Below, piece by piece: positions 28,585 to 46,421 of a stretch of 64,000 nucleotides of DNA. The notes under the pieces were generated by a model. It ran no database searches and had not been told where the DNA came from. It saw nothing but the letters and a program-made list of their open reading frames with translations. The translations under genes and the position numbers were made by a program. Position 1 is the stretch's first letter; each line of letters starts with the position of its first letter. The DNA comes from Anaeromyces robustus (Eukaryota > Neocallimastigomycota > Neocallimastigomycetes > Neocallimastigales > Neocallimastigaceae). The stretch covers positions 81,001-145,000 of the forward strand of contig MCFG01000039.1 of the NCBI GenBank assembly GCA_002104895.1. The letters are read 5' to 3'.

Positions 28585-31500
28585 TTATTCTTCCATTAAT
28601 TTTAATGAGTCGAATCCGCTTGTTGCTAAGAATGTGTATACAATATCACGGTCTTGAACCGATGATAATAAATTCAATATACCCTTTTTTTGAGAAGAAA
28701 AATATAATAATATTATAATATATTATAAAAATAATAATTAATTATCAATATATATAAAGCAATTTGATATTTTTTTTTAAAAAAAAAAAAAAAGCAAATT
28801 ATTTATAAATTCTCATTACATACATTAATATATGTCTGTAAACCAGAAATACGTTTTCTAGCTATTCTATCATTAACACATTGAATCTGAGACGGTAAAG
28901 TTGGTATTTGATTTATAGCAATATTATTTTTACCATCTCTATTACTAATTGTAGTTTCAATAAATTGGAAATGGAAATCAAAGAATTCTTCAAAGGTATG
29001 GTATACTTTAATAGATCTACTTGTATTATCTTTCAACGATGGAATCAATTTTGATGAGCTACTATTTAGATTAACATTAATTTCATATACCTTATAATTA
29101 TCATCAATTAATATTAATTAGAGTTAATAATAAGAATAAAAATCAAATTAAATAATGATAAATAAAAATAATATAAATAATAAATAAAAAAATAAAAAAA
29201 AATAAAAACTATATAAATATTTCTTATAATATGTATGTTTTATAGATATTTACATAATATTTCCTTGCATTCTTCATTTTACATAAAACATCATTAACAA
29301 TAGCATTTTTAATTGGATAATCATTTGAAAGATTAATGTTAGAAGCTTTTTTATTATCATAATCATCATTATCATCTCTTGAACTTTAATAATTTTTAAT
29401 AAAAATATTAAAAAAAAAGTTTAGATTTAGTGTTAAATATATATGTTAAAGATAAAAATTAATATTTTATTTTTAATTAATTTTTTTTAAAAACAATTTA
29501 AATCGATTAATAAAATTTTTAAAAACCAATATACTTACTCTAAACTTATCTTTTCATAGAATGATATTCTATTCAAAATACTCTTACGCTTTTCTTGGCC
29601 TGGAACTTGACTTTGAACTTGACTAATTCTTTCAGGTTTTTTAATAGCTTCTTTAGGACTTTCTGTTTCCTCTATCTTATTAAGACTTTCTTTCTTAGGA
29701 CTAAATCTTAAACTAAATGAATCTCTATTTCCAACTAACGGTGATCTGAAAGATAATGAAGGTGGTAAATCTTCATCATCTTTAATAATAACAGAAGATT
29801 CTTTTCCATGAGAATAAGTATTTTCTTCTTCATCTCTATCAAGAGATTCATTTGAATTACTAATAAAGGTATCCAACATTTTAATAACTTCCTTGAATTC
29901 ATTTTGATTTTGTACTTCATCATTATCAGTAGGTTCATCTTGTGGTACACAATTCTCAGCTAAACTTTCTAAACTAGAACATGATACCATATTTGATAAT
30001 GTAGTAGAAGCATCTGATATTCTTACATGAGAATTTCTATCTATATCACTACCATTATCATCTAATACCTTTGGAGTAGCTTCATCATCTCTATCACTAA
30101 TATCTTTCTTATGTTCTGTATCAATTGTAATATTTTCTTTATTATCTAATTTAGCTGGAGTTGGTGTCATTCCACCTTCTTCATCATCTTCTTCTTCTTC
30201 TTCATTTGGATCAGCATTCTTATTACTAATCATTGAATATACCTTCTCAGATGGTAAACTTTTAACAATATTAACACCACCATCATTTTTATTAAATGAT
30301 TGATATTCTCTAATACAAGTAGTTAAATGTGATAATATTTCAGATTTTGCTTCTTCTGTTTCACAGAATAAAACTGTTAATATTTCTGGATTAGACAAAG
30401 TTAATTCTATTGCATTAATAAGATTATTTTCTAATTTATATTAAATATATTATAATTATATATATTTAATATTTTTTTAAATAATTAAAAATAATAATAA
30501 TTTATAAAAAAAAATAATAATTATATTAATGTAAATGTTAAAAATCTTCAAATACTGATATATATATATATATATTATATATATATAATAATAATAATAA
30601 TTGTTATATAATTTATTATTATTCTAATATATAATAATTACTGTTATATAATCTATTATTGTTTTATTATATATATTATACCTGATGAATTCTTAATTGA
30701 TCTGACTTCAACATTAGAATATTCTCTCTTTTGAATTAATTTTAATTTTCCTTTTTCCATTTTATCGGGGCCTTGTGACAACGGCTTTGCAAATAATATC
30801 ATATCATCAAAAATGAATAATAGTCTTTTCTTTTTTTCAAAACTATGACCAGATCCTAATACTGATGATAATGTTTGTGATGGAGATGACATTTTTTTCA
30901 TACAAGTACTAACTTCACATTTATATTTTAATCTTCTACTTGGTGAAATAATACTAATTTTCTATTGTTTATTTTGTTATTTTAAAATGAAAAATTGTAA
31001 ATATTTTAAAAAAAAATCCATAACTATAACTACAATAATAATTAAATAAAAATTAAAATATATATATATTAAATTAATAAAAATTAATTAAAATATTTTT
31101 TATTTACAGGAGTAAATCTTGATTGAAATGCAATTAGGAAATGTGTTGCTTCAGCTTCTTTTGATGCGCCATTAACAACTGTAACTACAGTTTCTAATCT
31201 TGCATATGCTTTTATTAAGTTTGAATAATCTTTATGTGTTTCATCTGTATATTTAATAAGTTCCTTTATTTTTTTTTTTTCATTTAAGTAATTATAAAAA
31301 TAATATATATATTTTAAAAATTTAAATATAAATATGAGCCTAACATTTTAATATTATTTTTCTATTGTTTTATTAAAACATCCTTACTCTTAAAAGCAAT
31401 GGGTATTTACAAATTCTTTGAACCGGTTTAATTCTGTTTTTTTAAGAACATATAATTAAAGAATTTTGAATATTTATATAAATTCATTAATATATTAAAT

Positions 31501-33162
31501 ATTATAATATATATTATATTACAAGAAACTTTCTAATTTAAGTGATCTTGATTCTTTTTTATGAAATTGGGTCTATTATATTATATAAATTTATTTCATA
31601 AAAATTTTTAAAAATTAATTATTATATTAATGATAATATTAATTAATTAATAATAATTATACTATAATTATATTAAAAATTAACTTACATTTAAGAACTT
31701 AGAAAAACTTTTTGATGTTTTCAAATCTTCTAATTTTGTAATGGCATATGCATAATTACCACAATAAAGCATATACATTTTTAAGTATTCATTCTAATAA
31801 TAAAATATTTTTATTTGTTAAATTTACTATTTGTAATAAAACTTTTTGAAATTATTTTTATTTATATTATTTTATCTTTTATTTTAAATTTTAAATTTTT
31901 TATTTAAATGTTTAATTTTTTATTTTCTATTTCTATATTTTATTGATTTTTATTTTTATTATATAGATATATTATACCATTGTAAGCCATATATCACCGA
32001 TTTCTTCAACAACTGGATTTTCTTTTTGACGTTTTTCAAATAATGAAAGTAATTCCTTATAATTATTATTTTTAATTAATTTGTTATGGTTAATATTATT
32101 ATTCCTTTATTCCATTAAATAAAAATTCATAAATATAAATATAAAAAAATCAAATTACTTGATTAACACCATATAATTGTTCAACATTTGAAAATAATAG
32201 TTGAAAATCACTCTTTGATAACATATTGTTTGCTCTCAATGGTTTTATATATAACTATTAATATACACATAATCAATATTAATATATTTTATTAAGAAAG
32301 AAATAAAAAAAAATTAAATAAAATATTTTATATTTGAATTATGTATTAAATATACATATAAACTATACAAATAATCAAATTAACTATTAACCTCGATAAT
32401 AATTGATAAATCATTAACATAATCTCTTTCAGTATCAATCATTTCATATATAACTTCTTGTCTCTTAACACTATTTTTTGTAAGACCCAATGAATCTACA
32501 GAACTTTGACCACCAACAAAATCTACCCACTTCATTTTTAATTTTGCAGGACCATTAACAAATTCGATACCTTCTGATTTTCTATTTTCAGATTTTGAAC
32601 TTAATATATTAGAATCACTTTTTGTTTTAAATACATCTATATGATTTGGAACATCCAATGCTGCTGTTGAAAATCTTAAACCAAATTTATCAATAGAATT
32701 CTTTTCAGGACTAGGATTATTTTCTTTTAGTGCTAAAAGACTTGCCGACTTAGGTTTATACCTAATTGATCCTTGATATGCATTATACCAACTACGTTTT
32801 CCATCAGTGCTTATTCTATGTGAAGAACCTCCACTTATTGTTGAACTTCTAATTTGTTTTTCTAATGCTTTTAATGGATTGTTTTCATCATCATCTTTTT
32901 TATTTGGTTGATTATTATCTAATTTATTTTTTAATAATTGATTATATTCTTCTTCATCAATATATGTTATAAAATTAAATGGAAACCATCCTTGCAATCC
33001 ATTTAATTCACCATAACACCAATCACCTTTTAATTCGTGTATTTTAACAACATCTGATTCTTTTATTGATAATTCTACTTCTTCTTCTGCATCAAAATCA
33101 TATAATACTCTTGCATATTTTGTTGTATCAGCATTATCTGACTCTGCAAATTGAACACCCAT
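28585..33162 (-). CDS. Rho-family GEF with SH3-DH-PH-PX architecture
   Basis: Twelve exons: 32392-33162, 32159-32254, 31978-32055, 31689-31793, 31523-31572, 31388-31433, 31108-31263, 30682-30961, 29539-30430, 29254-29383, 28824-29090 and 28585-28683. All phases agree, giving 989 aa. SH3 is at about 17-70 (ARVLYDFDAEEEVELS, GLQGWFPFNFI). DH is at about 232-434, starting VIYEMIDTERDYV and including LIKPVQRICKYPLLLR, the most conserved DH helix. PH is at about 435-560 (RLLFIFDDMILFAKP). A long acidic Ser-rich linker follows, then a PX-like domain at about 850-985 (YYVYEINV, VYHTFEEFFDFHFQF, IPTLPSQ). DH-PH proteins load GTP onto Cdc42/Rho GTPases, and SH3 and PX suggest recruitment to Pro-rich partners and membranes. 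The usual PX RRY lipid-binding triad is not evident. The cognate GTPase cannot be told from sequence. Confidence 0.92.
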
Positions 33163-35271
33163 TTTTTTAATATAACTATTATCAATATATGAATACTTCT
33201 ATAATTTAATAATCCTCTATATGATATATTAAAAAATTAATATTGAATGATAAATAATAAAGAAAGATATATTTAAAATCTTTCTCTATCCTTAGTATGC
33301 TTTTTTTTTTTTTTTTTTTTTTTTTTCTTAATATATATAAAATATAATATGTTATAAAATATATATATATATATTTAATAGTTTAATAAATATTTTTATA
33401 AATAAACATATATTTATATTTATTAAAATAATAATAATTTTTAAAAATATAAAAAAATAGAAAAGAAAAAAAGAAAATAAAATATATTATAATAATTGTT
33501 TTAATTATTTAATTATCGAATAACTGAATTATAATATCTTGATATACTCCAAAAAAAAAAAACCTTATTATTTTATTTAAATAATAAATGATTTATATAT
33601 TTTACTATATATAAAATTTTTAGAAAATGTATCATTAAGAGACAAATAAATTAAAAAAAAAAATCATTTATAAACTTTAATTATATTATAAATGATTATA
33701 TATATATAAATATAAAAAATATTTATTTATTCAAAATTTTAATAGAAAAAATAGAAATAATAAATATCATAAAAATTCAATATAAATATAATTTTCAAAA
33801 TATAAATTATAAATATATTCATTCATATGAATTAATATCAATATACCATTAGTTTTACAATATTTATTATAATATCAATATAACTGAAAATATGTTTTAA
33901 CAATATATAGAATAAATTGTTTTTGAATATAAAAAAAATATATTCATTTAATAGAAAGAGTTATTAACATATATTTTTATTTTCATTAAAATTATTGAAT
34001 ACTATGATTAATATCCTTTGAAATTAATTGATTATTTGATTATCAACGAATTATGTAATATAATAAAAATGCATTATTATTTTATTATGTTAGATAGTAA
34101 GAAGAGACTTATATTTAAAGTTTTATTTAAGTATATAGGTAGGTCATGATTGTATAAAAATATGAATAATTATTGCAGAGTTCATGATCATATAGGTGTT
34201 TTCTTTCTTTTTCATTATTATAAAATATAATATAAATAAATTTTATAAAATAAATCTATTAAAATTGATATACAATATTATTTTTAAAATGTATATAAAT
34301 GTATACATTAACTAGAATTTGTTTTTTTTTTTTTTTATATTTAGTAAATAATTTTTTTAATCAAATTTAAATAATACAATTTTATTAATTTAATCTTTAT
34401 TAATTATTAATTTATATAATTTATTAGTATTTATTTATAAAAAATTTATTAATAACAGAGTTTTAATATTATGATTAATATAACAAATAAAATAGAATAA
34501 ATATAAAAGTAAATTTCCAACATTTCAATAAATTTTAAACAATTTAAAAGAAATAACTACAAAAAAAAAAAAATTTAATTTCATTTTTTATTATTCTTAA
34601 TAAATAAATTGTTGTAAGTATCTCTTATATATTTATATATCCAATTTTAAATTTTTTATATATCAAAATTTATTTAAGTTTTTTTAATAAAAAATATGCA
34701 AGTAAAAAAAGTAAAATGTCAAAACATTTTATTGTTAATTCTATATAGAAATAATTTATTAACGCATATAAATATAATCAAAATCTCTTTAAACATCAAA
34801 ATAAAAAATAAGAATAAGAATAAAATATTTTTTTTTTCATAGTGAAAAATTTTATTCATTATCATATTAAAAAAATATTATATTAATACAATATTAAAAA
34901 TATTAAAAATAGTTTTAAATGCAATGCTTTCTCTTTTATTATATATTTTACATTTTTCTTTTATTCTTTATTTATAACTAAAAAAATATATAATATAATT
35001 TAAATTAAAGCAAGAAATAATAATAATAATTAATTGTAATAATATTTATTAAATCTTCTTAATATATATTTATATATAATATATAGATAATTTATTAATT
35101 TTGTTAAAAATATAATATATCTATCATCCTTGGACAAAATATAAAAATACCTATTTCTTTTATTAATATTTTAAAAAAAATAATATTTATTTTTTTCTCA
35201 AAAAACTCAATAAAAAAAAAAAAAAATCACAAAAATATATTCATAAATTAATTTATAATAATTTTATAGCC
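33163..35271. other. A+T-rich spacer between divergent genes
   Basis: Bidirectional upstream region of the Rho GEF (-) and ELL (+). It carries poly-T at 33301-33326, several TATA runs and a less A/T-biased patch near 34125-34200 without coding sense. No gene is seen. Confidence 0.65.
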
Positions 35272-38129
<2,858 letters not shown>

Positions 38130-38866
38130 AATAACTTATTATCAAATATTAAAAAAGATATTTCCTATTTCTATATAGATTGATTAATAATATATAATTT
38201 AAAAATATGTATATGTTTTTTTGTTTTTTTTTTTTTGTTATTGGCTATTTAATTTTTATTTTCCTCTAATAAACCATTATTTATTTAAGTAAAAAATCAT
38301 AAAGCAATTATATATATACAAAAAAAAAAAAAAAAATTATAATTATAAAGTCGATCACAATATAATGAAAACATTTAACATTTCCAATAAATTACTATAT
38401 CAATACATTTAGCAAATATTTTATTGATAATTTATATTTATTATTTAAAAATTATTAATAACATATAATGTAAATATTTTAATAAAAATTTATATATATA
38501 ACTTTCCCCCAATTCTATTAAAAAGCATATATAAAATAAATAAACAATAATTAATTAAAATAATAAATAAATAAATACGATTTCAATAATTATTCTTTTT
38601 ATCTTATATATTTCTATACTTAATTTTTATTTTATTTTAATTTATTTTATTTTATTGTATTGTATTTTTTTTTTTTTTTTTTTTTTTTAATATTTATACC
38701 ATGATCATTATTATTATCATTATCATTATTAATATTATTCATGTATTATTTGTATTTATAATTTATTTATTTATTTTTCAAACTTAAGATTAATGATAAA
38801 TAATAAAATTAATATTTTTAATTTATGATAAATAATGAATATAAAATAAATATTAGATAATAATTA
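38130..38866. other. A+T-rich spacer between convergent ELL and TAF5
   Basis: A short 3'-3' spacer with poly-T at about 38666-38688 and poly-A near 38321-38335. No gene is seen. The two transcripts may overlap here. Confidence 0.7.
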
Positions 38867-39155
38867 TCATATTTCTTTTTTAATTTTATTTGATGACGCT
38901 GATACTGGCGTTGATGCTTCACTTCCTTTATCATTTAAAAATCCTTTTTCAGGTCGATATACACATAAAGCATATAATAAGTTTCTTTCAGTATATCGAA
39001 CACGGTAAATCGGTGATGATTTTGTTAAATATAAATCTATCATTTCCTTTGATATTCTATTAATAATATAATAATAAAAAAATTTTTTGAAATATACATA
39101 TACATAATATGTTAAAAAATAATTAAACATTCTGTATATATTTAAAAATAACAAT

Positions 39156-39191
<36 letters not shown>

Positions 39192-39194
39192 AAC

Positions 39195-39233
<39 letters not shown>

Positions 39234-39785
39234 TACTTTTTATCGCCTTCTTTGGGAATCTTTAAAGGATTTGGTTCTTTTATAATAGACGATATTTTAC
39301 TTTGAATTTCTATAGTTTTATTATTGTTCAATTGATCTATTAATTTATATAAATAAGATAATTAAATTTTAATATTTATAATCAAATATATATATATATA
39401 AATTTGTAATACCAATTAGAAAAAAAAAAAAAATAAAATAAAAAAAATACATTATAATGGAAATTACGATTTTTTATTATAATATATTCTAAAATATATA
39501 TATATATAAAAAAACTTACTTATATTATCTTTATCTTTATCCTTTTGTCTTAAATTATCAATATCCCATAACCTTACAGTACAATCACTACTTCCTGATG
39601 CTAAAATTTTACCATTTTCGTTAAAATCTAAAGAATATACAACATCATCATGACCTTCAAATGTTTTTATACAATTACCAGACCCTATATCCCATATTTT
39701 TATTGTTTTATCTTCACCTATTAATAGAATAATAATAATAAATTAATAAACATATGAATATTGAAATATATATAAACATTTAAAC

Positions 39786-39821
<36 letters not shown>

Positions 39822-40750
39822 CAATTATGATAATATATTGATAAAATATTAAATTTCTGTTATTATGTTTGTTATATTATTATCATTATTAATGATCTTG
39901 CTTTTTTTTTTTTTTTTTTGTTTTTTTTTTTTTTTTGTTTTTTTTAACAAATTATTCTAGATAATTATCAATACATACTTCCAGTTACTAATGTTTTTCC
40001 ATCAGGTGAAATTGTTATACTATATACAGGACCTTTATGACCTTTAAATAATCTAACGCATCTTCCTGTTTGTACATCCCAAAAACGAGATGTACAATCT
40101 TCACTTCCTGTGGCTAAATAACTTCCATTTGGATGGAATTTTAATGTCTAATATAATAATAATAATAAAATAAAATAAATAAATAATTTTTTATATAAAA
40201 AAATTCAATTATCACAATAATATACTTATAAGCTATATATAATTCTTACATTAACATCTGAAAAGTGACCTGCAAAAATTCTTAATGGGTATATATGATC
40301 ACTTTTCCATAGACGAGCTGTTCTATCATTAGATGCTGTTGCAAAATATATATCACGAGGTGAAAATTCTACATCCCATATGGGATAATTATGACCATAG
40401 TAATTTACAATATTTTGATTCTTATTTAAATCCCATAAACGAACTTTTGGTAATAGTATTATTAGTAAATTTTAATATTACAAAAATAATAAATAAATAA
40501 ATAAATAATTAAAATATAAAAAATATATTTATATATATTAAAATTAATTTTATAATATTTTGATTATGACTAAGAAGAAAATAATACAAACCTATTTTAT
40601 CTTGTGAAACAGACAATAAATAATCATTATTTGAACTTAATGCTGTTCCATATACAGGACCTGAATGACCAATCAACCTTACACTTGAATGTTTTGCTTT
40701 ATTTCTCATATAATCTTTTTATTAATAATGATGATAAAAATACAAATATA

Positions 40751-40803
<53 letters not shown>

Positions 40804-42925
40804 TATAAATAAATAAATATATAAATAAATAAAGTATTAATACACAAATAAGCATACATATATTTAAAAAATATGTAATATGTTATTTATTTTACTCATG
40901 AAATAATATAAATATTTACCAAAATCTTCATAAAAAGAATATGGATATGAATCATATACCGATTTACATGGTTCTTTGCCTCTTTGAGTTGGACTATTAA
41001 TATTTTTCCAAACTCTTATTACAGAATTTGAAAATGTTGCAACAAGAATACTTGCATCTGAATTTATATTTAAATGACATATTCTAATGTAATTTAATAT
41101 TAAATAATTTTTAATAGATATAATTATTGCATGAGTACACCAAAATAATTGAATAACATAATAATAATGATAATCATAATAATAATATATTTACTCTTCC
41201 TCTGAATTTTTAAAAGTATAACAACAAATTGATGGTAATGACAATGTCGTTAAATTAACCATTTTTTTAATTGTTTTAATATCTTCAATTTCATCTGCTG
41301 CAGGTCTATTTAAATATTTTAGTATTTTTTTATTTTTTTTTTTAAAAGAATCATTGTTTATTTTGAATTAATTATTTTATTTATTGTTAATAAATATTTT
41401 TCAAACAAATAATTTATCTATTTATAATATTAATATATATATTATATTCATTTTAATTGCCTTTTAACTGTACTAGCTTTAAATGCATTTGTTTCTTCAA
41501 TAATTTTATCAAGTGTTCTGGAATTTGTATTCTTTTTAAATAAATAATAAATTATTTATAAAATAATGTAATAATAAAATTGAAAATAAATTGTAAACGT
41601 TTAAATATATATTATATTAATAAATTTTGATAAATAAAGATATTAATTATCTTTATATATATATATATATATAAACATACACTTGAAGGTACTGGTTTTG
41701 CATATAATCCCTTTCTTATTAATGAACTATCACGAGGTAGCTTTCTATCAACTATTTATATTAAATTTTTGAATAATTAAATAATTAATAACGATTATGA
41801 TTAAAATAATTAAATATCTAATGATTATAATATTTAAATATAAATATTTATAATATCAATACTAGCATATAAATATACTCATAAAAAATTACTTTTAAGA
41901 CTTATGTATCTTGATATAATATGAAAAACTAAGTATAATGAATTTTCTTCAATGTATGAAAATAAAACAAGATATAATTTCAAACTTATATTTATTTTAT
42001 ATTTTGAGTGTTCAAACTGTTGTAAATATGGCATTTGTCTTGCTTGAAGACTACTTGTAATTGTAGAAAGTAATTTTATTTCTCTTGGATAATTCTGTCT
42101 AAAATCAGTAGAATATAACTTTAGAAATTTAAATGCTTTATATCACATTTATAAATTTTGAATTGTGAAATTGTAAATTTTGAATTGTAAAATTATATGT
42201 AATAACAATAATTATAATCATATATATTAGCAAAAATATTAATAATAATGATAATAATAAATATAATAATAAATAATTATAATTAAATCCATAAAATGTA
42301 ATTATATCATACCATTTTCAATATTATCATGAATTATTTGATCTAAGAAATATGCAACAAATATTGGAAAAAGAATTTTTTCCATTTCTTCCTGTAATTT
42401 TTTTTATATTACAATAATAATCCAAGTAATAGATTGTTAAAAATGTTGAATGAAATAAAATGGATTATATATTTTATTAAAATAAAAATTAAAAAAATCA
42501 AAATTTAAAGAAAATATATTTAATCACATAATAATTTAATAAATTACATTAATATCTTCGGATAATGAAGATGTCCACATTTTTAAATTATCAAAACTTT
42601 CTTCATATTGACCATTAGAATAATTTAATGTTGTAATGAAATTTTCATCGGATTCGTTTTCAAAAAAAGAAAATTGATGTGGAATGGTATCAAAATCATG
42701 GTCATTTATTGATACTAATTGCTCCTCTAATTCTTTTAAAGTTTTAACATTGGGTAAACCAAATGTATATCCTCTTCGTAATAAATAATTTTTTGTAACT
42801 TTATCTACATCTAATATATTGCTATTACTATTATTATCGATACTATTTAAATTAGGAGTATTTACACTAGTTTTGCTTGAACTAGAAATAGTCGGTGAAT
42901 TAAATTGAGATTTCTTATCTGTCAT
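38867..42925 (-). CDS. TAF5: TAF5, TFIID WD40 subunit
   Basis: Thirteen exons: 42548-42925, 42313-42391, 41893-42135, 41681-41751, 41461-41531, 41195-41305, 40920-41083, 40592-40714, 40250-40443, 39979-40147, 39520-39717, 39237-39336 and 38867-39056. Predicted length is 696 aa. An Asn/Ser-rich start leads to a LisH-like helix (KNYLLRRGYTF, about 45-55) and the TAF5 NTD2 domain (about 100-235: YEESFDNLKMW, ILFPIFVAYFLD, HSKYKINISLKLYL). Six WD repeats follow at about 319-620, ending VIRVWKN, IVRLWDL, TARLWKS, TSRFWDV, TIKIWDI and TVRLWDI. The family-specific tail is YLTKSSPIYRVRYTERNLLY. TAF5 scaffolds TFIID (and SAGA in yeast) at Pol II promoters. The exon 5/6 junction is ambiguous: either a GC-AG intron as given, or a GT-AG one with exons ending at 41474 and starting at 41297. 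Confidence 0.95.
39150..39232. repeat. (CAA)n/(AAT)n compound microsatellite in a TAF5 intron
   Basis: An AAC/CAA array passing into AAT repeats, wholly inside the 39057-39236 intron of TAF5. The Leu-rich open frame it creates on the minus strand is an artefact. Confidence 0.85.
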
Positions 42926-44824
42926 TATATATTAAAATTTATTATGTTCGTTTACTTTATTGTTTTAAAATATATATTTGAATTATCATTGCATCATTGA
43001 ATATATAGTTTCATCCAATTATTATTAATAGCAAATTGTATATATAAATTAAAATAAATATATGATAAATAAAAAATTATTGGTATAAAAAATTAATATA
43101 AAGATAAAAAAAAAAGATATTTAAATATTATTAAAAAAACAAATTATTATTCAAAATTCTCTAATTACATAGCATTAGTCAAGTTCTTTAAATATTTTAA
43201 AGAAAAGATACAATATATAACATATATATTATAATAAAAGAATTTAATTTTAATTTTAATTTTATAATATATATTTATTATATATATTAATTATTTTTTA
43301 ATAAAAATAAAATATAAAAAAATAAAATTTATATATAATAAGATGCAAAATTCTCAAAAGTTTCTATAATTAATATGTAATAAAGTACTTTTGATAAAAA
43401 AAAAATATGATAAAATAATTTAATAAAAAATTAAAAATAATAATAAATGTACATCTAAAAAAACCATTAATTGATTTAAAATCAGTTAATAATTAAATAT
43501 TAATTAAAAAAATTTTTTTTAAAAATTTTACAAAGCATCATACAAAAAAATAATAATAATAAAATTTATAATAATTCTAATATTTCAAGAAAAAAAAAAA
43601 AGGAAAAGAAATAAAATAAAAAAGATTAAAAATTAAAAAAAAAAAAAAAAAGAGTTATTCTTTTACATTTTATTGAATATTAATAATTAACTATACAAAA
43701 CAAAATAAAACAAAAAAAAAAACATTGAATAAATGGTAATAATATGATGTTTAAATAATGTTTAAGTACTATATTGTTACACTTAAATTTTTTAAATTTT
43801 ATTATTGAAAAATATTAAACAAATAGTTTTATATAAAAAATAATTAAATTTATTGAATCAGTTTTCGTTATATTATTACTTAAAATCTTAAAATTATACC
43901 ACGTTTTAAGTATAATATATATATATATACTATCAATTATAATAATGTAACATTTTATTGCTAATAAATTATTACGTATTATAAAATGATCATACATCAC
44001 TTTTTTCTTTTATTTTACTATTATCTTTATAGAAATTACAAATTTATAACACTTTATATAGTATTATATATTTTCTAACGGATAAATATTATTTAATGGA
44101 TTAGTTTTATAATGAAGTAACAATAATAATAAATTAAATAAAAAAATTATATAAAATCAAAAACAAAATGAAATAAAACTCCATATAATAATATATAATA
44201 AGTATTTTTAAAAAAATTTTTTTTTTTCTACATTTCTATTATTCAATCTATTTATTATTAGATTATAACAAAAAACATGACAATCATTTCTATATACAAT
44301 AATAAAAAAGAATAATAATATCGTATAATAATATTAATAATTAACAGATAAAATAAAAAAAATTGAAATTTTAATTGTAATAGCAATAACATATAAATTT
44401 TATTTTTCAATACAAATGTATAACGAAATCCATTAAAATTTTAAAATTTAAATTAAATATTTAGAATGTTGAAATGTTATATATTTTATTAATTTATTCC
44501 TTTTCTTTAATCGGCAATATGGGTATATTTAAAATAATAAAACTTGTTCACTATTTCTTGACATTGAAATATCTTATATTATCTCCATCTATAATAACAC
44601 ATTTTAAAAATGTAAATTTTTTTTATTTTTCACATTTTGGAATTAAAAAATACTTCGATTTTGTGTACTCTTATTATTTTTAATTTTTTTTTTTTTTTTT
44701 TTTTAGATATTTTATTTAAATATTAGAAAAGGCCATAAAATTTTATACAAAATTTTAAATTAAATATAATTTAAATTATTTTATAAATAATATTATTTAA
44801 TATTTAATTATTATTTGTATATAT
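42926..44824. other. A+T-rich spacer
   Basis: Upstream of TAF5 and downstream of the eL32 gene (both minus strand). A/T low complexity with poly-A runs near 43591 and 43638. The small open frame at 44474-44683 has no recognisable features. Confidence 0.65.
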
Positions 44825-45532
44825 TTATTCATTGTCTTGAGTTCTAACACGAGCTTGGGCGTTAGTAATCTTGACATTTAACTAAAATAAATAATAATTT
44901 AAAATAAATAAATTAAAACAAAATAAAATAAAAGATAAATTATTAAAAATATTATTTATTATATTTTGTAAAATAAAAAATGATATTTAATAATTTAAAA
45001 AACAATAAATAAAAATATATATACTTGTTTGGCACGTTCAACAATTTCAATTCTCTTCTTGGAACTAACGTTGTGAGCGATTTCAGCAGCGTAAGTACGA
45101 TTGTGCATAAGTAAAAGTTCTAAATCCTTAACGTTAGAAACAAGGAATTTCTTGAAACCGTTTGGCATAAGATCACGAGTTTTCTTGTTAGATCCATAAC
45201 CAATCTTTGGCATTCTGATGGTACCACGGAAACGTCTACGGACGACACCATCAATACCTTTTGGTTTTCTCCAAGAGGCCTATTTAAATTGTTCAATAGA
45301 TACATTTATTGAATTATATATTAACATAAAATAAAAATTTCATTTTAAATTTAATTACATTAAATTTCATTTTTAAAATTAAAATCTTCATCATTCTCGA
45401 AAAAATAAATATTTTTATTATATATATTATGTTTTTACTTACATCAACTCTCTTGAAACGGTCAGATTGGTGACGGAAGAACTTTGTAGTCTTCTTTTTA
45501 ACAATTGGGGTCTTGTTAATTGGAGTGACCAT
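44825..45532 (-). CDS. RPL32: 60S ribosomal protein eL32
   Basis: Three exons: 45443-45532, 45025-45279 and 44825-44881. All introns are phase 0, giving 133 aa, the normal size for eL32. The N-terminus is basic ([18 protein letters not shown]), then [60 protein letters not shown] and the ITNAQARVR end, all diagnostic of the family. It is a structural component of the large cytosolic ribosomal subunit. The codons are richer in G/C than those of neighbouring genes, as expected for strong expression. Intron 1 is placed early in the frame. The upstream region holds a 17-bp direct repeat (46422-46459). Confidence 0.98.
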
Positions 45533-46221
45533 TATGACTATTTTAAATTATTATATTAATAATAATATTCATTAATATTTTAATAAATAATAATATTCAT
45601 TAATATTTTAATAAAAAACAATTATATATAAGACATAATAAGATATAATATAGAGAAAATAAACTAAAAGTTTTTGGAAATTTATATTAGATTTATGTAT
45701 TAAGTGTCAAAATTTTATAATTTTATAATAAATAAAACTTAATTATTTTTAATAAATTCTATTACTTTAATTACTAGATTACTATATTCATGAAAAAATT
45801 TTGTTTTATATTTATTTCCATACTCAAAATTTTAATTTTACGAAAAAAAAAAAAAATACACACTTATATATACATTAACATTATAAAAAAAAACACTAAA
45901 TTTGTAAAACAAAAATATATATATTCAAAATTTTATTAATTTATTAAATCTATAAACATAATGAATTAATTTTAACATTTCAAAATTTCATTTACACTTA
46001 TATTAAATATAATTTTTATTAAAAATAAAAAAAAAATAAAACAAAATTCACAACACCATCAATTACCTTCTTATAATAATACTTTTCTAACGAAGAGAGA
46101 GGAAAATTTTTTATTTTCATAAAAACAATAAGAAAATTAAATGAAGAAAAATTTAAACCAATCAAGATACTTAATTTCAGCCACATTTTTAATAAATTAT
46201 ATTACCATTTCAAAATTTTTT

Positions 46222-46259
<38 letters not shown>

Positions 46260-46421
46260 AAGTGTCAAAAGAATTTTTGTAATTAATTAATAAATTTTAA
46301 TTGTTTTTCTGATTATATAATGAATTTCAAAATTACAATTTTACAATTTCAAAATTTTAATAAATATTACACTTAAAAGAATAGGTATTAGTAATATTTA
46401 TTAAATTTGAAACGGTTGAAA

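Noticed and set aside
44474-44683. 69-codon hydrophobic open frame
   Set aside because: No signal-peptide logic, family motif or splice partner; composition explains it.
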